Assembly (NCBI RefSeq): GCF_003258295.1
Contig: NZ_QKYN01000090.1
Span: forward strand, 1-64,000
DNA length: 64,000 nucleotides
Direction of reading: 5' to 3'
DNA from: Streptacidiphilus pinicola
Lineage (GTDB): Bacteria; Actinomycetota; Actinomycetes; Streptomycetales; Streptomycetaceae
Shown here in pieces: positions 25,823-35,556 of the stretch; the stretch's first letter is position 1, and each line of letters starts with the position of its first letter. The notes beneath the pieces were generated by a model. The model saw only the letters and a list, made by a program, of their open reading frames with translations, was not told the origin of the DNA and did no database searches. Position numbers and translations under genes: made by a program.

Positions 25823-27012
25823 GCAACGCGGAGCGCACTGTGCTGGCCGGGGCCAGGCTCGTCCTGCCCACCGGCGTCGTCGAGAACGGGAAGATCGCCG
25901 TCGAGAACGGCGTCATCACCGAGATCGCGGCGCCGGTCGCTCCCCCGGACGGCGCGGTTCCCGCCCTGGACCTCACCGGATTCACCGTGGTCCCCGGCTT
26001 CGTGGACATGCACGTCCACGGCGGCGGCGGGGAGTCCTACCACTCCGGCAGCGCCGAGCAGGTCATCAAGGCCGCCCACACCCACCTCGCGCACGGCACC
26101 ACCACGACCGTCGCCTCCACCGTCACCGGCGAGATCGACGAGCTGTGCCGTCAGGCCTCCATGCTCAGCGAGTTGGTCGAGGACGGGGTGCTGGCGGGCA
26201 TCCACTTCGAGGGCCCGTTCATCAGCATCAACCGCTGCGGCGCCCACAAGCCGGACCTGCTGCGCGACCCGGACCCGGCGGTGGTCCGCAAGCTGATCGA
26301 CGCCTCGCGCGGGGCGGCCAGGATGGTCACCCTCGCCCCCGAGTTGGAGGGCGGCATCGAGTCGATCCGGCTGCTGACCGAGCGCGGCGTGATCGCCGCC
26401 ATCGGCCACACCGACGCCTCCTACGACAAGACGCTGGCCGGGATCGAGGCCGGCGCGACCGTGGCCACGCACCTGTTCAACGCCATGCCGGGGCTGGCGC
26501 ACCGCGCCCCCGGCCCGATCGCGGCGCTGCTGGAGGACGAGCGGGTCACCGTCGAACTGATCGGCGACGGCGTGCATCTGCACCCGGCGGTGGTCGACCT
26601 CGCCTTCCGCGGGGCGGGCGCCTCGCGCGTCGCGCTGGTGACGGACGCGATGGACGCGGCCGGCTTCGGCGACGGCGACTACATGCTCGGCCCACTCGCC
26701 GTGCAGGTCCGCGACGGCGTCGCGCGCCTCGCCGAGGGCGGCTCGATCGCCGGCTCCACGCTGACCCTCGACGTCGCGTTCAAGCGCGCGGTGAGCGTCA
26801 ACGGCCTCCCGCTGGAGACCGTCAGCCGGATGCTCTCCCTCAACCCGGCACAGCAGCTGGGCCTTTCGGACAAGCTCGGCTCGCTCGAGGTCGGCAAGCG
26901 GGCCGACCTGGTGGTCCTGGACGCGCAGTACGACGTCGTCGCCGTCATGCGCGAGGGCCGCTGGGCGGTGGGCGAGGACCGCCTCAAGGACCGGGTGCCG
27001 GTGGCCAACTGA
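25819..27012 (+). CDS. nagA: N-acetylglucosamine-6-phosphate deacetylase
   Basis: A 397-residue amidohydrolase converting GlcNAc-6-phosphate to glucosamine-6-phosphate, the DasR effector. Seen motifs are FVDMHVHGGGGE (metal site), HFEGPFI, AIGHTDASYD, HLFNAMPGLAHR and LVTDAMDAAG (catalytic Asp). GTG 25819 overlaps the nagK stop. The operon ends at a strong hairpin. Confidence 0.94.
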   Translation: MSNAERTVLAGARLVLPTGVVENGKIAVENGVITEIAAPVAPPDGAVPALDLTGFTVVPGFVDMHVHGGGGESYHSGSAEQVIKAAHTHLAHGTTTTVASTVTGEIDELCRQASMLSELVEDGVLAGIHFEGPFISINRCGAHKPDLLRDPDPAVVRKLIDASRGAARMVTLAPELEGGIESIRLLTERGVIAAIGHTDASYDKTLAGIEAGATVATHLFNAMPGLAHRAPGPIAALLEDERVTVELIGDGVHLHPAVVDLAFRGAGASRVALVTDAMDAAGFGDGDYMLGPLAVQVRDGVARLAEGGSIAGSTLTLDVAFKRAVSVNGLPLETVSRMLSLNPAQQLGLSDKLGSLEVGKRADLVVLDAQYDVVAVMREGRWAVGEDRLKDRVPVAN

Positions 27013-27029
27013 CGCCCCGCAACGACGAA

Positions 27030-27056
27030 GGCCCGCGCTCGGGGGGAGCGCGGGCC
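27030..27056. terminator. terminator between nagA and the CBM-like gene
   Basis: GGCCCGCGCTC (27030-27040) and GAGCGCGGGCC (27046-27056) form a perfect 11-bp stem with a 5-G loop between convergent stops, so it probably serves both directions. Confidence 0.8.
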
Positions 27057-27081
27057 GCGTCGTGCGGTAGTCAACCGGTCG

Positions 27082-28008
27082 TCAGGACCACTGCTGGGGA
27101 CCGTCCGGGGTGGTGATGGCCAACTGGTCGATGTTGACCGGAGGCTGGCCCGCCACGCCCTGGATCGTGATCTTCACCTGGCCCGCCGTCAGGTCGGGCT
27201 GGGCCCAGGAGCGGAACCAGGCATTGGCCGGGTCCTTGCTGCCGTAGTTCGGGAGATCGCGCTCACGGACCTTGGTGCCGTTGACCAGGATGTCGACCTT
27301 GGAGGTGGCGCCGGGGTTGTCGTAGCGGATCCACAGCTTGTACGAGCCGGTCGTGGGGATGGTGACCGTCCAGGTGATGCTGGAGCTCGCGCTGGTGATC
27401 GGCACCGACTGCCCGCCCGCGGCCTTCGCACCCGCCGGCGTCGTGACCGCCTGGGTGCCCGCCAGCGACATCGTCGCGGCGTCGGTGGGGCCAGGCAGCG
27501 TGCCCGCCGCCGAGGCCGACGCGGAGGCCGAGTCGCTGGAGGTGGCGCCCGCGCTCGCCGAAGTGGAGCTGCCCGAGCCGGCGTTCGCCTTGCTGCCGTT
27601 GTCGCTGAAGAGCGCGAAGCCGATGCCGATCGCGACCGCGGCCACGACCGCCACCGCGCCGATCATCACGCCGCGCGAGCCGCCGCCGGAGCCGCCCGCG
27701 GCGCGGGACGCGGCGCGGCCGCCGCTGGACGGGGGCTGGGACTGGTGCGGCACGCCGGCGTAGCCGCCCGGCTGCTGCTGGCCGTAGCCGCCCTGCTGAC
27801 CGTAGGCGCCCTGCTGGCCGCCGTAGCTCTGGCCGTACTGGGTACGGCCGACCTGGGTGGCCTGCTGGTACGAGGTGCGCGGGACGCCCGGCAGCGGCTG
27901 CGTGGCCGCGGCTCCGCCCTCGGCCCCGCCGTCCGCACCGTTCTCGGCCCGGTACAGGTACGCGAACGGGTCGTCGTCCTCGGGCACGCCGTTGTTCTCG
28001 GCTGTCAT
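27082..28008 (-). CDS. membrane-anchored protein with CBM35-like domain
   Basis: 308 residues. The first 110 are cytoplasmic and low complexity (Gln/Tyr/Gly repeats such as GQQGGYGQQQPGGY). One membrane helix follows (GVMIGAVAVVAAVAIGIGFALF, about 113-134, given in part). Then comes a Ser/Ala linker and a C-terminal beta-sandwich of about 125 residues resembling carbohydrate-binding module 35: WTVTIPTTGSYKLWIRYDNPG, then NIDQLAI near the end. It may bind cell-wall or exogenous glycans outside the cell. ATG 28008. It is convergent with nagA; the upstream gene is cdgB on the same strand. Confidence 0.78.
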   Translation of the reverse strand: MTAENNGVPEDDDPFAYLYRAENGADGGAEGGAAATQPLPGVPRTSYQQATQVGRTQYGQSYGGQQGAYGQQGGYGQQQPGGYAGVPHQSQPPSSGGRAASRAAGGSGGGSRGVMIGAVAVVAAVAIGIGFALFSDNGSKANAGSGSSTSASAGATSSDSASASASAAGTLPGPTDAATMSLAGTQAVTTPAGAKAAGGQSVPITSASSSITWTVTIPTTGSYKLWIRYDNPGATSKVDILVNGTKVRERDLPNYGSKDPANAWFRSWAQPDLTAGQVKITIQGVAGQPPVNIDQLAITTPDGPQQWS

Positions 28009-28234
28009 CGAGTTCTCAACTCTCCCGAATCGTGATCCGTGGATATACGTGCATGCATGGTCGGCTCTCGCGCCCGGAGTACCGCACCACAGGCACGCGT
28101 ATCCACCGCACACTACCCCGACCGGGTGACACGACGGTAAGGACGGAGCACGGGAGGGCTCGGTTCCACTAGCCTCGGCAGGCTACCGGGACGAGGGACT
28201 TCCGTGCAGGCCGCCGGGCTTTTTGGGACCTGGA

Positions 28235-30067
28235 TCAACCCGCCCGGCGGTGGGATCGACCCCCGTTCGCACGAGCCCGCTTCTCGACGTACATGAGCTC
28301 GTCGGCCGTGTGCAGTACCTCGTCGATGCTCATCCCGCAACCGGCCCAGCCGATGCCGATGCTCACGCCGACCCGAAGGGTGCGGTTCTCGTAGCGGATC
28401 GGCGGGGCTATGGCGGTGCGCAGCCGGTCCGCAAGGTCCTTGGCGCGGGCGCGGTCCACGCCGTCGGCCAGGACCACGAACTCGTCGCCGCCCATGCGGG
28501 CCACCGTGTCGCCTTCGCGCACGGCGTGCTGCAGCCGCCGGGCGACCTCGATCAGCGTCGCGTCGCCCGCCGCGTGGCCGTGGCGGTCGTTGATGCCCTT
28601 GAAGCCGTTCAGGTCGCAGAAGAGCACCGCCAGGGCCCTGCCCCCGGGCGGGGTGCTGCCGCCCTCGTCCGGCGGGATGGCGTGGACGTGCTCGAAGCCG
28701 CCCTCGGTGACCGCCGGGTGGCCGTAGGCGTGGCCGCGGCCGGGATCGGCCGTGCCGCCCGCCAGGACGTCGCCCAGGCCGCCGGGGACCAGCCCGCCGG
28801 AGCCGAGCCCGCCGTGGTCGGCGAAGCCGCCGTGGCCCTCCGGCCAGCCCTGCTCGGGCGCGGCGGCGGTGGCGCCCGGCACCTCGTACGGGTCGTAGCC
28901 GCCGAAGCCGCCGAGACCGCCGGGGCGGTGGGCGGCGGCCGGATGGGGGTGCCCCCGGCCGGAGGCCGGGAGGGAGTCGGGGTGGTCGCACAGGCGCATC
29001 CGCAGCCGGGCCTTGAGCTCGGCGGCGTTGGGCAGCCCGGTCAGCGCGTCGTGGCTGGCCCGGTGGGCCAGCTGCAGCTCGTGGCGCTTGCGGTCCTCGA
29101 TGTCCTCGACGTGGGTCAGCAGGTAGACGGCACCCTCGATCGGGTCGGAGATCACCGAGTTGCGCAGGTTGACCCAGAGCCAGCCGCCGTCGCGGCGGGC
29201 GAGCCGGACCTCGGCGCGGCCGTTCTCCGTGGCGATGCCGCGCAGCCGGCCGGCGTCCTCGGGGTGGACCAGCTCGGCGAAGGTCTGCCGGTGCAGCGAG
29301 GACCGCGAGCGCCCCAGCAGCCGGCACAGCGAGTCGTTGACGCGGGTCAGCCGGCCGTGGGCCTCCCCGTGCAGTTCGGTGATGGCCATGCCGGTCGGCG
29401 CGAACTCGAACGCCTGCCGGTAGCTCTCCTCGCTCGCGCCGAGCGCCTGCTGCTCGCGCTCCAGCCGCACCAGCGCGCGCTGCATCTCGGCCCGCAGCCG
29501 CGCGTTGCCGATGGCGATGCCGGCCTGCTGCGCGAACATCTCCAGCGCCTCGCGGGTCCACGGCCCCGGGCGTCGCCCGTTCCGTGGTCGGTCCACGGAC
29601 AGCACGCCGAGCAGCTCGCCGCCGAAGCTGTACATCGGGGCGAGCAGCATGTCGTCCGGGTGCCAGGCGCCCTCGGGCACGAAGGCCTGGCCGCCACCCC
29701 AGATCGGTATGTCCACGGGCCGGGCCCAGCCGCGGTCGTGCGGCACGAAGACCAGGCTGCCCCAGCTGTCGCCGGCGTTCAGCAGCCGGTTCCACGACTC
29801 GCGTGAACCGATCTGGCCGAGCAGGCTGTTGATCCCCTCGTCGGCCTCGCCCTCGATGCCGAGCTCCCACACGGCGGCGACGACCAGATCCCCGTCCGGC
29901 CGGACCATGTTGACCACGGCGCTGTCGAAGCCCAGCCCGGTGACCGCCCCCTCGACCACGGCCTGCAGCGTGCCGGCGAGGCTGCGGGCGGCGTTCAGGT
30001 CCGCGATGACGCGGTGGAGGGTGCGCAGCGTCGCGAGACGGACGTAGGGCTCCGGCTCGGTATCCAT
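28235..30067 (-). CDS. cdgB: diguanylate cyclase CdgB (GAF-PAS-GGDEF)
   Basis: A 610-residue cytoplasmic enzyme making cyclic di-GMP. A GAF domain (about 10-190), a short coiled coil, a PAS/PAC domain (about 210-335) and a GGDEF domain are recognisable. The active motif RMGGDEFVVL is intact near residue 525, with the inhibitory RxxD site (REGD) five residues before it. Unusually, about 110 Gly/Pro/His-rich residues are inserted near the start of the GGDEF domain, between TGLPNAAELKARLRMRL and VLFCDLNGFKGIND. ATG 30067 follows GGGGAGG. In streptomycetes CdgB is a BldD target, and a BldD-like box lies upstream. Confidence 0.9.
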   Translation of the reverse strand: MDTEPEPYVRLATLRTLHRVIADLNAARSLAGTLQAVVEGAVTGLGFDSAVVNMVRPDGDLVVAAVWELGIEGEADEGINSLLGQIGSRESWNRLLNAGDSWGSLVFVPHDRGWARPVDIPIWGGGQAFVPEGAWHPDDMLLAPMYSFGGELLGVLSVDRPRNGRRPGPWTREALEMFAQQAGIAIGNARLRAEMQRALVRLEREQQALGASEESYRQAFEFAPTGMAITELHGEAHGRLTRVNDSLCRLLGRSRSSLHRQTFAELVHPEDAGRLRGIATENGRAEVRLARRDGGWLWVNLRNSVISDPIEGAVYLLTHVEDIEDRKRHELQLAHRASHDALTGLPNAAELKARLRMRLCDHPDSLPASGRGHPHPAAAHRPGGLGGFGGYDPYEVPGATAAAPEQGWPEGHGGFADHGGLGSGGLVPGGLGDVLAGGTADPGRGHAYGHPAVTEGGFEHVHAIPPDEGGSTPPGGRALAVLFCDLNGFKGINDRHGHAAGDATLIEVARRLQHAVREGDTVARMGGDEFVVLADGVDRARAKDLADRLRTAIAPPIRYENRTLRVGVSIGIGWAGCGMSIDEVLHTADELMYVEKRARANGGRSHRRAG

Positions 30068-30205
30068 CGCCTTGCCTCCCCTCCTCGACCGCCGTGCCCG
30101 ACGACTGTGCTCATGGGACTGCGTGCGGCCGACACACTGGCATGGTCCGAGCGTGCAGATGGTCTGACTGCCAGACAAACTGAATCACAGGGTGCACACC
30201 GATAG

Positions 30206-30218
30206 ACACTCTGGGTCA
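30206..30218 (-). promoter_or_regulatory. BldD-box-like sequence upstream of cdgB
   Basis: On the minus strand TGACCCAGAGTGT agrees with the BldD consensus TNACNC(A/T)GNGTNA at all but the last position. It lies about 140 bp before the cdgB start. Confidence 0.6.
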
Positions 30219-30246
30219 GCAAATCCCTGCCACTTGTGACCCAACT

Positions 30247-30263
30247 CACACGCCTGACGTGTG
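30247..30263. promoter_or_regulatory. short palindromic site between cdgB and flavin reductase genes
   Basis: CACACG-cctga-CGTGTG is a perfect 6-bp inverted repeat located about 110 bp before the flavin reductase start. It is a candidate operator for that divergent gene. Otherwise the 306-bp gap contains only the cdgB leader and BldD-like box. Confidence 0.35.
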
Positions 30264-30373
30264 TAATCCTTGATCGAACCGGAGTTCGTTCCGGCCCCCA
30301 TCCGCAACGTGAGCAATCAGACGCCCGTCCTAAGCCCAAGGTCCGATGCGAGCCGAGGCCGAGCGCAGATAGC

Positions 30374-30955
30374 GTGCCCTACGTGTACGACGCCGCGACC
30401 ACCGCCACCACCACCCCGCCCGCCGTCCCCGCGAACGCGCTGGACGGCCCTCAGGCCTCTCCGGAGGAGTTCCGCGCCGCCCTGGGCCAGTTGGCCTCCG
30501 GCGTGGTCCTGGTGACCGCCCACGACCCCGAGGAGGGGCCACGCGGCGAGGACATCGGCATGACGGCGACGGCGTTCCTCTCCGTCTCCCTCGACCCGCC
30601 GATGGTGCTGGTCTCGGTCCGTGAGGACTCCCGGATGGAGGAGGCCCTCACCCGCGTCGACCGCTGGGCGGTCTCCGTGCTGGCCGCCGACCAACGCACC
30701 AGCGCCGCCCGCTTCGCGATGAAGGGCCGGGTCAGCGACCGGCTGCTCTTCGCGGAGATCCCGCACACCCGCGGCGCGGCGAGCGGCGCCCCGCTGGTCT
30801 CCGGCGCGCTGGCCACGGTCGAGTGCCGCACCGTGGAGCGGATACCCGCCGGGGACCACGTCCTGATCCTCGGCCACGTCCTGGAGGCGCGCGTCGGCGC
30901 GCCCACAGGCGGCCCGCTGATGTACTTCCGGGGCCAGTACCGGCACTTGGGGTAA
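30374..30955 (+). CDS. flavin reductase-like FMN-binding protein
   Basis: A 193-residue split-barrel flavoprotein. After about 30 low-complexity residues it shows FRAALGQLASGVVLVTA, MTATAFLSVSLDPPMVLVSV (FMN phosphate contacts) and a C-terminal YFRGQYRHL typical of HpaC/ActVB-like flavin reductases. These supply reduced flavin to a partner monooxygenase, but no partner is adjacent. GTG 30374 is chosen; GTG 30383 is possible. It diverges from cdgB. Confidence 0.85.
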   Translation: MPYVYDAATTATTTPPAVPANALDGPQASPEEFRAALGQLASGVVLVTAHDPEEGPRGEDIGMTATAFLSVSLDPPMVLVSVREDSRMEEALTRVDRWAVSVLAADQRTSAARFAMKGRVSDRLLFAEIPHTRGAASGAPLVSGALATVECRTVERIPAGDHVLILGHVLEARVGAPTGGPLMYFRGQYRHLG

Positions 30956-30980
30956 CCCGCTCACCGTGGGGCAGCCTCCT

Positions 30981-31415
30981 TCAGAAGTCCCGGACCGTAC
31001 CGCGGGTGCGCTTGCGCTCGGCGGTGCGGCGCTTGTTCTCCAGCCGACGTTCCACCATGCCGCGGCTGGGCTTGGTGGCCCTGCGGGCACGCGGCGGCGG
31101 CGCGACGGCCTCGGCCAGCAGCGCCGACATGCGCACCGCGGCCGACTCCCGGTTGCGCCACTGGGAACGGTGCTCGGAGGCCCGGACCACGACGGCGCCG
31201 TCGACGAGACGACCGGCCAGCCGTTCCAGGGCGCGCTCGCGCCAGACGGGCGGGAGCGCCGCGCTCGCGGCGAGCGGGTAGCGGAGCTCGACCTGGCTGT
31301 CACTGGTGTTGACGTGCTGGCCGCCCGGTCCGGAGGACCGGGAGAAGCGCCACTGCAGCTCGGCGTCGGGTACGACGACGCCCCGGACGCTGACGGCTAC
31401 AGGGTTCGTGGACAT
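30981..31415 (-). CDS. arfB: alternative ribosome-rescue factor ArfB (YaeJ-type peptidyl-tRNA hydrolase)
   Basis: A 144-residue release-factor-like protein with the catalytic motif SSGPGGQHVN near residue 25 and a long basic C-terminal tail (RRLENKRRTAERKRTRG) that enters the mRNA channel of stalled ribosomes. It hydrolyses peptidyl-tRNA on non-stop ribosomes. ATG 31415 matches the family start; ATG 31424, three codons upstream, is also possible. It is transcribed alone, convergent with the flavin reductase gene. Confidence 0.92.
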   Translation of the reverse strand: MSTNPVAVSVRGVVVPDAELQWRFSRSSGPGGQHVNTSDSQVELRYPLAASAALPPVWRERALERLAGRLVDGAVVVRASEHRSQWRNRESAAVRMSALLAEAVAPPPRARRATKPSRGMVERRLENKRRTAERKRTRGTVRDF

Positions 31416-31468
31416 GGCTCCCATGATCCTGCCGTCCGCCGCGAACGCGCGAGCGGTTTAATCAAAGG

Positions 31469-31954
31469 GTGATCGAGCTCGGCTACTCCCTGTCCCCCCG
31501 TTTCCCCGACCCGCCGCAGACGGACTACGCGACGGCGCCCGCCCGGGCGCTGCGGCACGACCTGTTCTGCGGCGACGTGTTCGTCGAGGGCGAGGGCGGC
31601 CGGGACCTGTCCACCCGCTGGGGCTGGGTGCCGGTGCTGGACTTCGCCTGGGCCCTGTGCGACATCGTCGAGGAGCTCGACAAGGTGCTGCCGGGCCTGC
31701 GGACGCCCCGCGCCGAGCTGGACTTCACCGAGTCCGCCGACCGGCTGCGCTTCTCCCGGCGCGGCGACTGGGTCGAGCTGCGCGCGGACTGGGTCCGCGA
31801 CGAGCGGCCGCTGATCGTGGACCACACCGAACTGCGGCGCGAGGCGCGGGACTTCCTGCAGGACCTGCTGGCCGACCTGGTCGACCTGCACGAGGGGCTG
31901 GACCACAACCTCACCTTCTGGGAGCTGAAGTCCCGCTTCCCGCGCGTGCCGTGA
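31469..31954 (+). CDS. uncharacterised 161-aa protein
   Basis: An acidic, soluble protein of 161 residues with regular alternation of strands and helices (for example RFSRRGDWVELRADW, then a helical FLQDLLADLVDLHEGLDH). No membrane segment or recognisable motif is present. The GTG start at 31469 follows AAAGG. It diverges from arfB, and its last 44 bp overlap the convergent GNAT gene. Codon use looks native. Function unknown. Confidence 0.7.
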   Translation: MIELGYSLSPRFPDPPQTDYATAPARALRHDLFCGDVFVEGEGGRDLSTRWGWVPVLDFAWALCDIVEELDKVLPGLRTPRAELDFTESADRLRFSRRGDWVELRADWVRDERPLIVDHTELRREARDFLQDLLADLVDLHEGLDHNLTFWELKSRFPRVP

Positions 31955-32561
31955 GGCCGTCGCCGTCCGCCTCGGTGCTGCGGCCGAGGACGACCAGGCG
32001 CGGCGTCGGGCGGGCCAGCTCCTCGAAGCCGAGCCGGTCGTAGAAGGCACGGGCGGCGTGGTTGGCGGCGCCCATGCCGAGGTGGACCCGCGGCACGCCG
32101 CGCTCCCGCAGGGCGGCCAGGTAGGTGCGCATCAACTCCCGCCCGAAGCCCTGCCCCTGGGCCTCGGGAAGCAGGTCGATGTGCAGGTGCGCGGGGTAGT
32201 CGTCGACGCCGGGGCCGAGCATCGCCTCCGGGTGCCGCAGCTCGTGGCCGCGGCCGTCCGCGTCGTCGGGGTAGCGGTCGACGACGCCGGGGAGCCACTC
32301 GGCGAGGTAGCGCGCGACGAACCGGCGGGTGTCGGCGGTGCCGAGCACGTACCCGCGCGCCCGCTGCGCGCCGCCGGTCTCGGCCACGACGAAGGCGAGT
32401 TCCGGCTCCTGGGCCAGGTAGGGGCCGACGAAGATGTCGGGCAGGATGCGCGGGTCCGGGTACAACGCGCTCGCGTCCGCACCGTTGTCGCCGGTGCGGA
32501 CGCAGACGTCGTACAGGTCCTCCCGGTCGCCCGGGCGGTAGGGGCGGATGCTCAGCTGCAT
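31911..32561 (-). CDS. GNAT-family N-acetyltransferase
   Basis: A 216-residue acetyltransferase. The acetyl-CoA pyrophosphate loop is EAQGQGFGRELM near residue 131, preceded by LHIDLLPEAQ and followed by HLGMGAANHAARAFYDRLGFEE, a complete GNAT core. The layout (RPYRPGDREDLYDVCVRTG) resembles the O-GlcNAcase-linked acetyltransferases of actinobacteria. The acceptor is unknown. Its C-terminal 14 codons overlap the convergent gene. Confidence 0.88.
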   Translation of the reverse strand: MQLSIRPYRPGDREDLYDVCVRTGDNGADASALYPDPRILPDIFVGPYLAQEPELAFVVAETGGAQRARGYVLGTADTRRFVARYLAEWLPGVVDRYPDDADGRGHELRHPEAMLGPGVDDYPAHLHIDLLPEAQGQGFGRELMRTYLAALRERGVPRVHLGMGAANHAARAFYDRLGFEELARPTPRLVVLGRSTEADGDGLTARAGSGTSAPRR

Positions 32562-32584
32562 CCGCCCAGGCTAGCCGCGGGAGC

Positions 32585-33130
32585 TCAGTCGTTGGGGCGC
32601 AGCTGCTCGGGGCTGAGCAGCGAGAACGCGGTGGCGCCGTCGGTGGCCTCGCGCAGGAAGTCGGCGTGGCCGGCGTGGCGGCCGAACTCCTCGACCAGGT
32701 GCAGCATGATCCAGCGGGCGGACCGGCGCGAGTCCTTCGGGAACCAGGGGCGGTCCGGGAGCGGCACGGTGCCGTCGAGGTCCGGCAGGGCGCCCACGAT
32801 CTCGGCCGTCTCCGCGGCGACCTCGTCCCAGAACTTCAGCACGTCCGCGATCTCCTCGCCCTCGACCAGGCGGAAGGAGTCACCCCAGGTGCTCATGTCG
32901 CGCTCCACCAGCGGCTCGCGACCGGCCAGAATGACCCTGGTCCAGCTGCTCTCGACCTCGGCCAGATGCTTGACCAGGCCGCCGAGCGTCAGCTCGCTGA
33001 CCGTCGGACGGGCCGTCAACTGCTCGCGGGTGAGGCCGCCGACGGCGCGGCGGACGGCGGCGCGCTGGGCCTCGACGAAGTTCAGCAGGGCTTCGCGCTC
33101 GTCGGACTCGGGGTTGACGACGGTCGGCAT
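32585..33130 (-). CDS. DinB-family (DUF664) protein
   Basis: A 181-residue four-helix-bundle protein of the DinB/mycothiol-dependent enzyme superfamily. Candidate metal-binding His residues are in GGLVKHLAEVE (about residue 59) and in HLVEEFGRHAGHADFLRE (about 146-159). These often act as thiol-S-transferases. ATG 33130 follows GAGGTGG. It is transcribed on its own toward the GNAT gene (23-bp gap). Confidence 0.85.
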   Translation of the reverse strand: MPTVVNPESDEREALLNFVEAQRAAVRRAVGGLTREQLTARPTVSELTLGGLVKHLAEVESSWTRVILAGREPLVERDMSTWGDSFRLVEGEEIADVLKFWDEVAAETAEIVGALPDLDGTVPLPDRPWFPKDSRRSARWIMLHLVEEFGRHAGHADFLREATDGATAFSLLSPEQLRPND

Positions 33131-33222
33131 GGGGACCACCTCGGCTCTCTTGGCTGGCTGGCTCACTCGGGCTTCCGTGGTCCCCACAGTAGGGCCGAAC
33201 TAGGTCAGCATCTGTCCTCCTT

Positions 33223-33981
33223 TCAACGTGGCGGTGGAAGTCGGCTGAGGAAGACCTCGAAGGCCGTCGGCTCGACTCTCGTGACGCCGGTGAACGGGAA
33301 ATCCATCTCCTTGATCAGGAGGAGTGAGACCACGACCAAGGCGGTGAGCGTCAGCACCATCAGGCCGTGGGCGAGGGTGTTGGAGAGACCGAAGAGGTAG
33401 GTGAACGCCACCGTCAGCAGGCCGCCGGTGATCAGCGCCACCCACATGATGGTCGGCACCGAGTCGTCGATCTCCGTCAGCCGCGCCCGCCGCTCCGTGG
33501 CCAGGTCCTCGACGTGCGTCACCGCGTGCTCGTAGAGCACCTGTTGCCGCGGGTCGGTCGGACTGAACCCGAAGACGTCCGAGCGCATCGCGTAGACCAG
33601 CTGCGTGGCCTGCGGACTGCTCTCGTGCTTGGCCATCAGTGGCCACTCGCTGCTCTCGACGGTCCTGGCGTAGGCCAGCGCGTCGTGCTCCAGCTGGGAT
33701 CCCACCGGGAGGGGCAGCTCCCGGGAGATCCAGTACACGCCGGCGACGGCGTCGGCCTCCTTGAACGTGGTCTGCCGGGCCGAGTCCAGGTTCTGCCAGA
33801 CCGCGACCACCACGAAGGCCAGCAGCACCGCGTACATCACGCCGACCGCCGCGAAGATGAACCCCGCCACGTCGTTGTGCGTCTCCCGCATCCGGTGCGG
33901 GACGAAGTGCTGCAGCAGCCAGAGCGCCATCGCGCAGACCACCAGCGTGCCCAGCAGGATGAAGACATCGCTCCAGCTCAA
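33223..33981 (-). CDS. DUF4239-like (bestrophin-like) membrane protein
   Basis: 252 residues with four likely membrane spans: two N-terminal (about 5-24 and 41-63) and two C-terminal (about 174-195 and 199-220). They enclose a cytoplasmic helical domain of about 100 residues, the DUF4239 layout. An ion-channel-like role is possible but unproven. The start is TTG 33981, after GGGGGGAAG, only 18 bp beyond the encapsulin stop. It is therefore co-transcribed with the nanocompartment shell. Confidence 0.8.
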   Translation of the reverse strand: MSWSDVFILLGTLVVCAMALWLLQHFVPHRMRETHNDVAGFIFAAVGVMYAVLLAFVVVAVWQNLDSARQTTFKEADAVAGVYWISRELPLPVGSQLEHDALAYARTVESSEWPLMAKHESSPQATQLVYAMRSDVFGFSPTDPRQQVLYEHAVTHVEDLATERRARLTEIDDSVPTIMWVALITGGLLTVAFTYLFGLSNTLAHGLMVLTLTALVVVSLLLIKEMDFPFTGVTRVEPTAFEVFLSRLPPPR

Positions 33982-33999
33982 CGCTTCCCCCCTCCCCGC

Positions 34000-35418
<1,419 letters not shown>

Positions 35419-35483
35419 GTCTGGGGTCCTCCCCTGGGAGCGGATCAACGCTTCCAGGGTGGGGGGTGGCGCGCAGGGGTGGT

Positions 35484-35546
35484 ATTCCCCGAACGAGCGG
35501 GAATGGCAGGGACGTTGATGGGTATCAGCGCCCCGCCGGGGGCGCG
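35484..35546. promoter_or_regulatory. encapsulin promoter region with small inverted repeats
   Basis: ATTCCC (35484-35489) and GGGAAT (35499-35504) form a symmetrical site upstream of the encapsulin gene. GCGCCCC/GGGGCGC (35529-35546) next to the kynB stop is a likely terminator hairpin. Confidence 0.35.
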
Positions 35547-35556
35547 GGGGCCAAGG

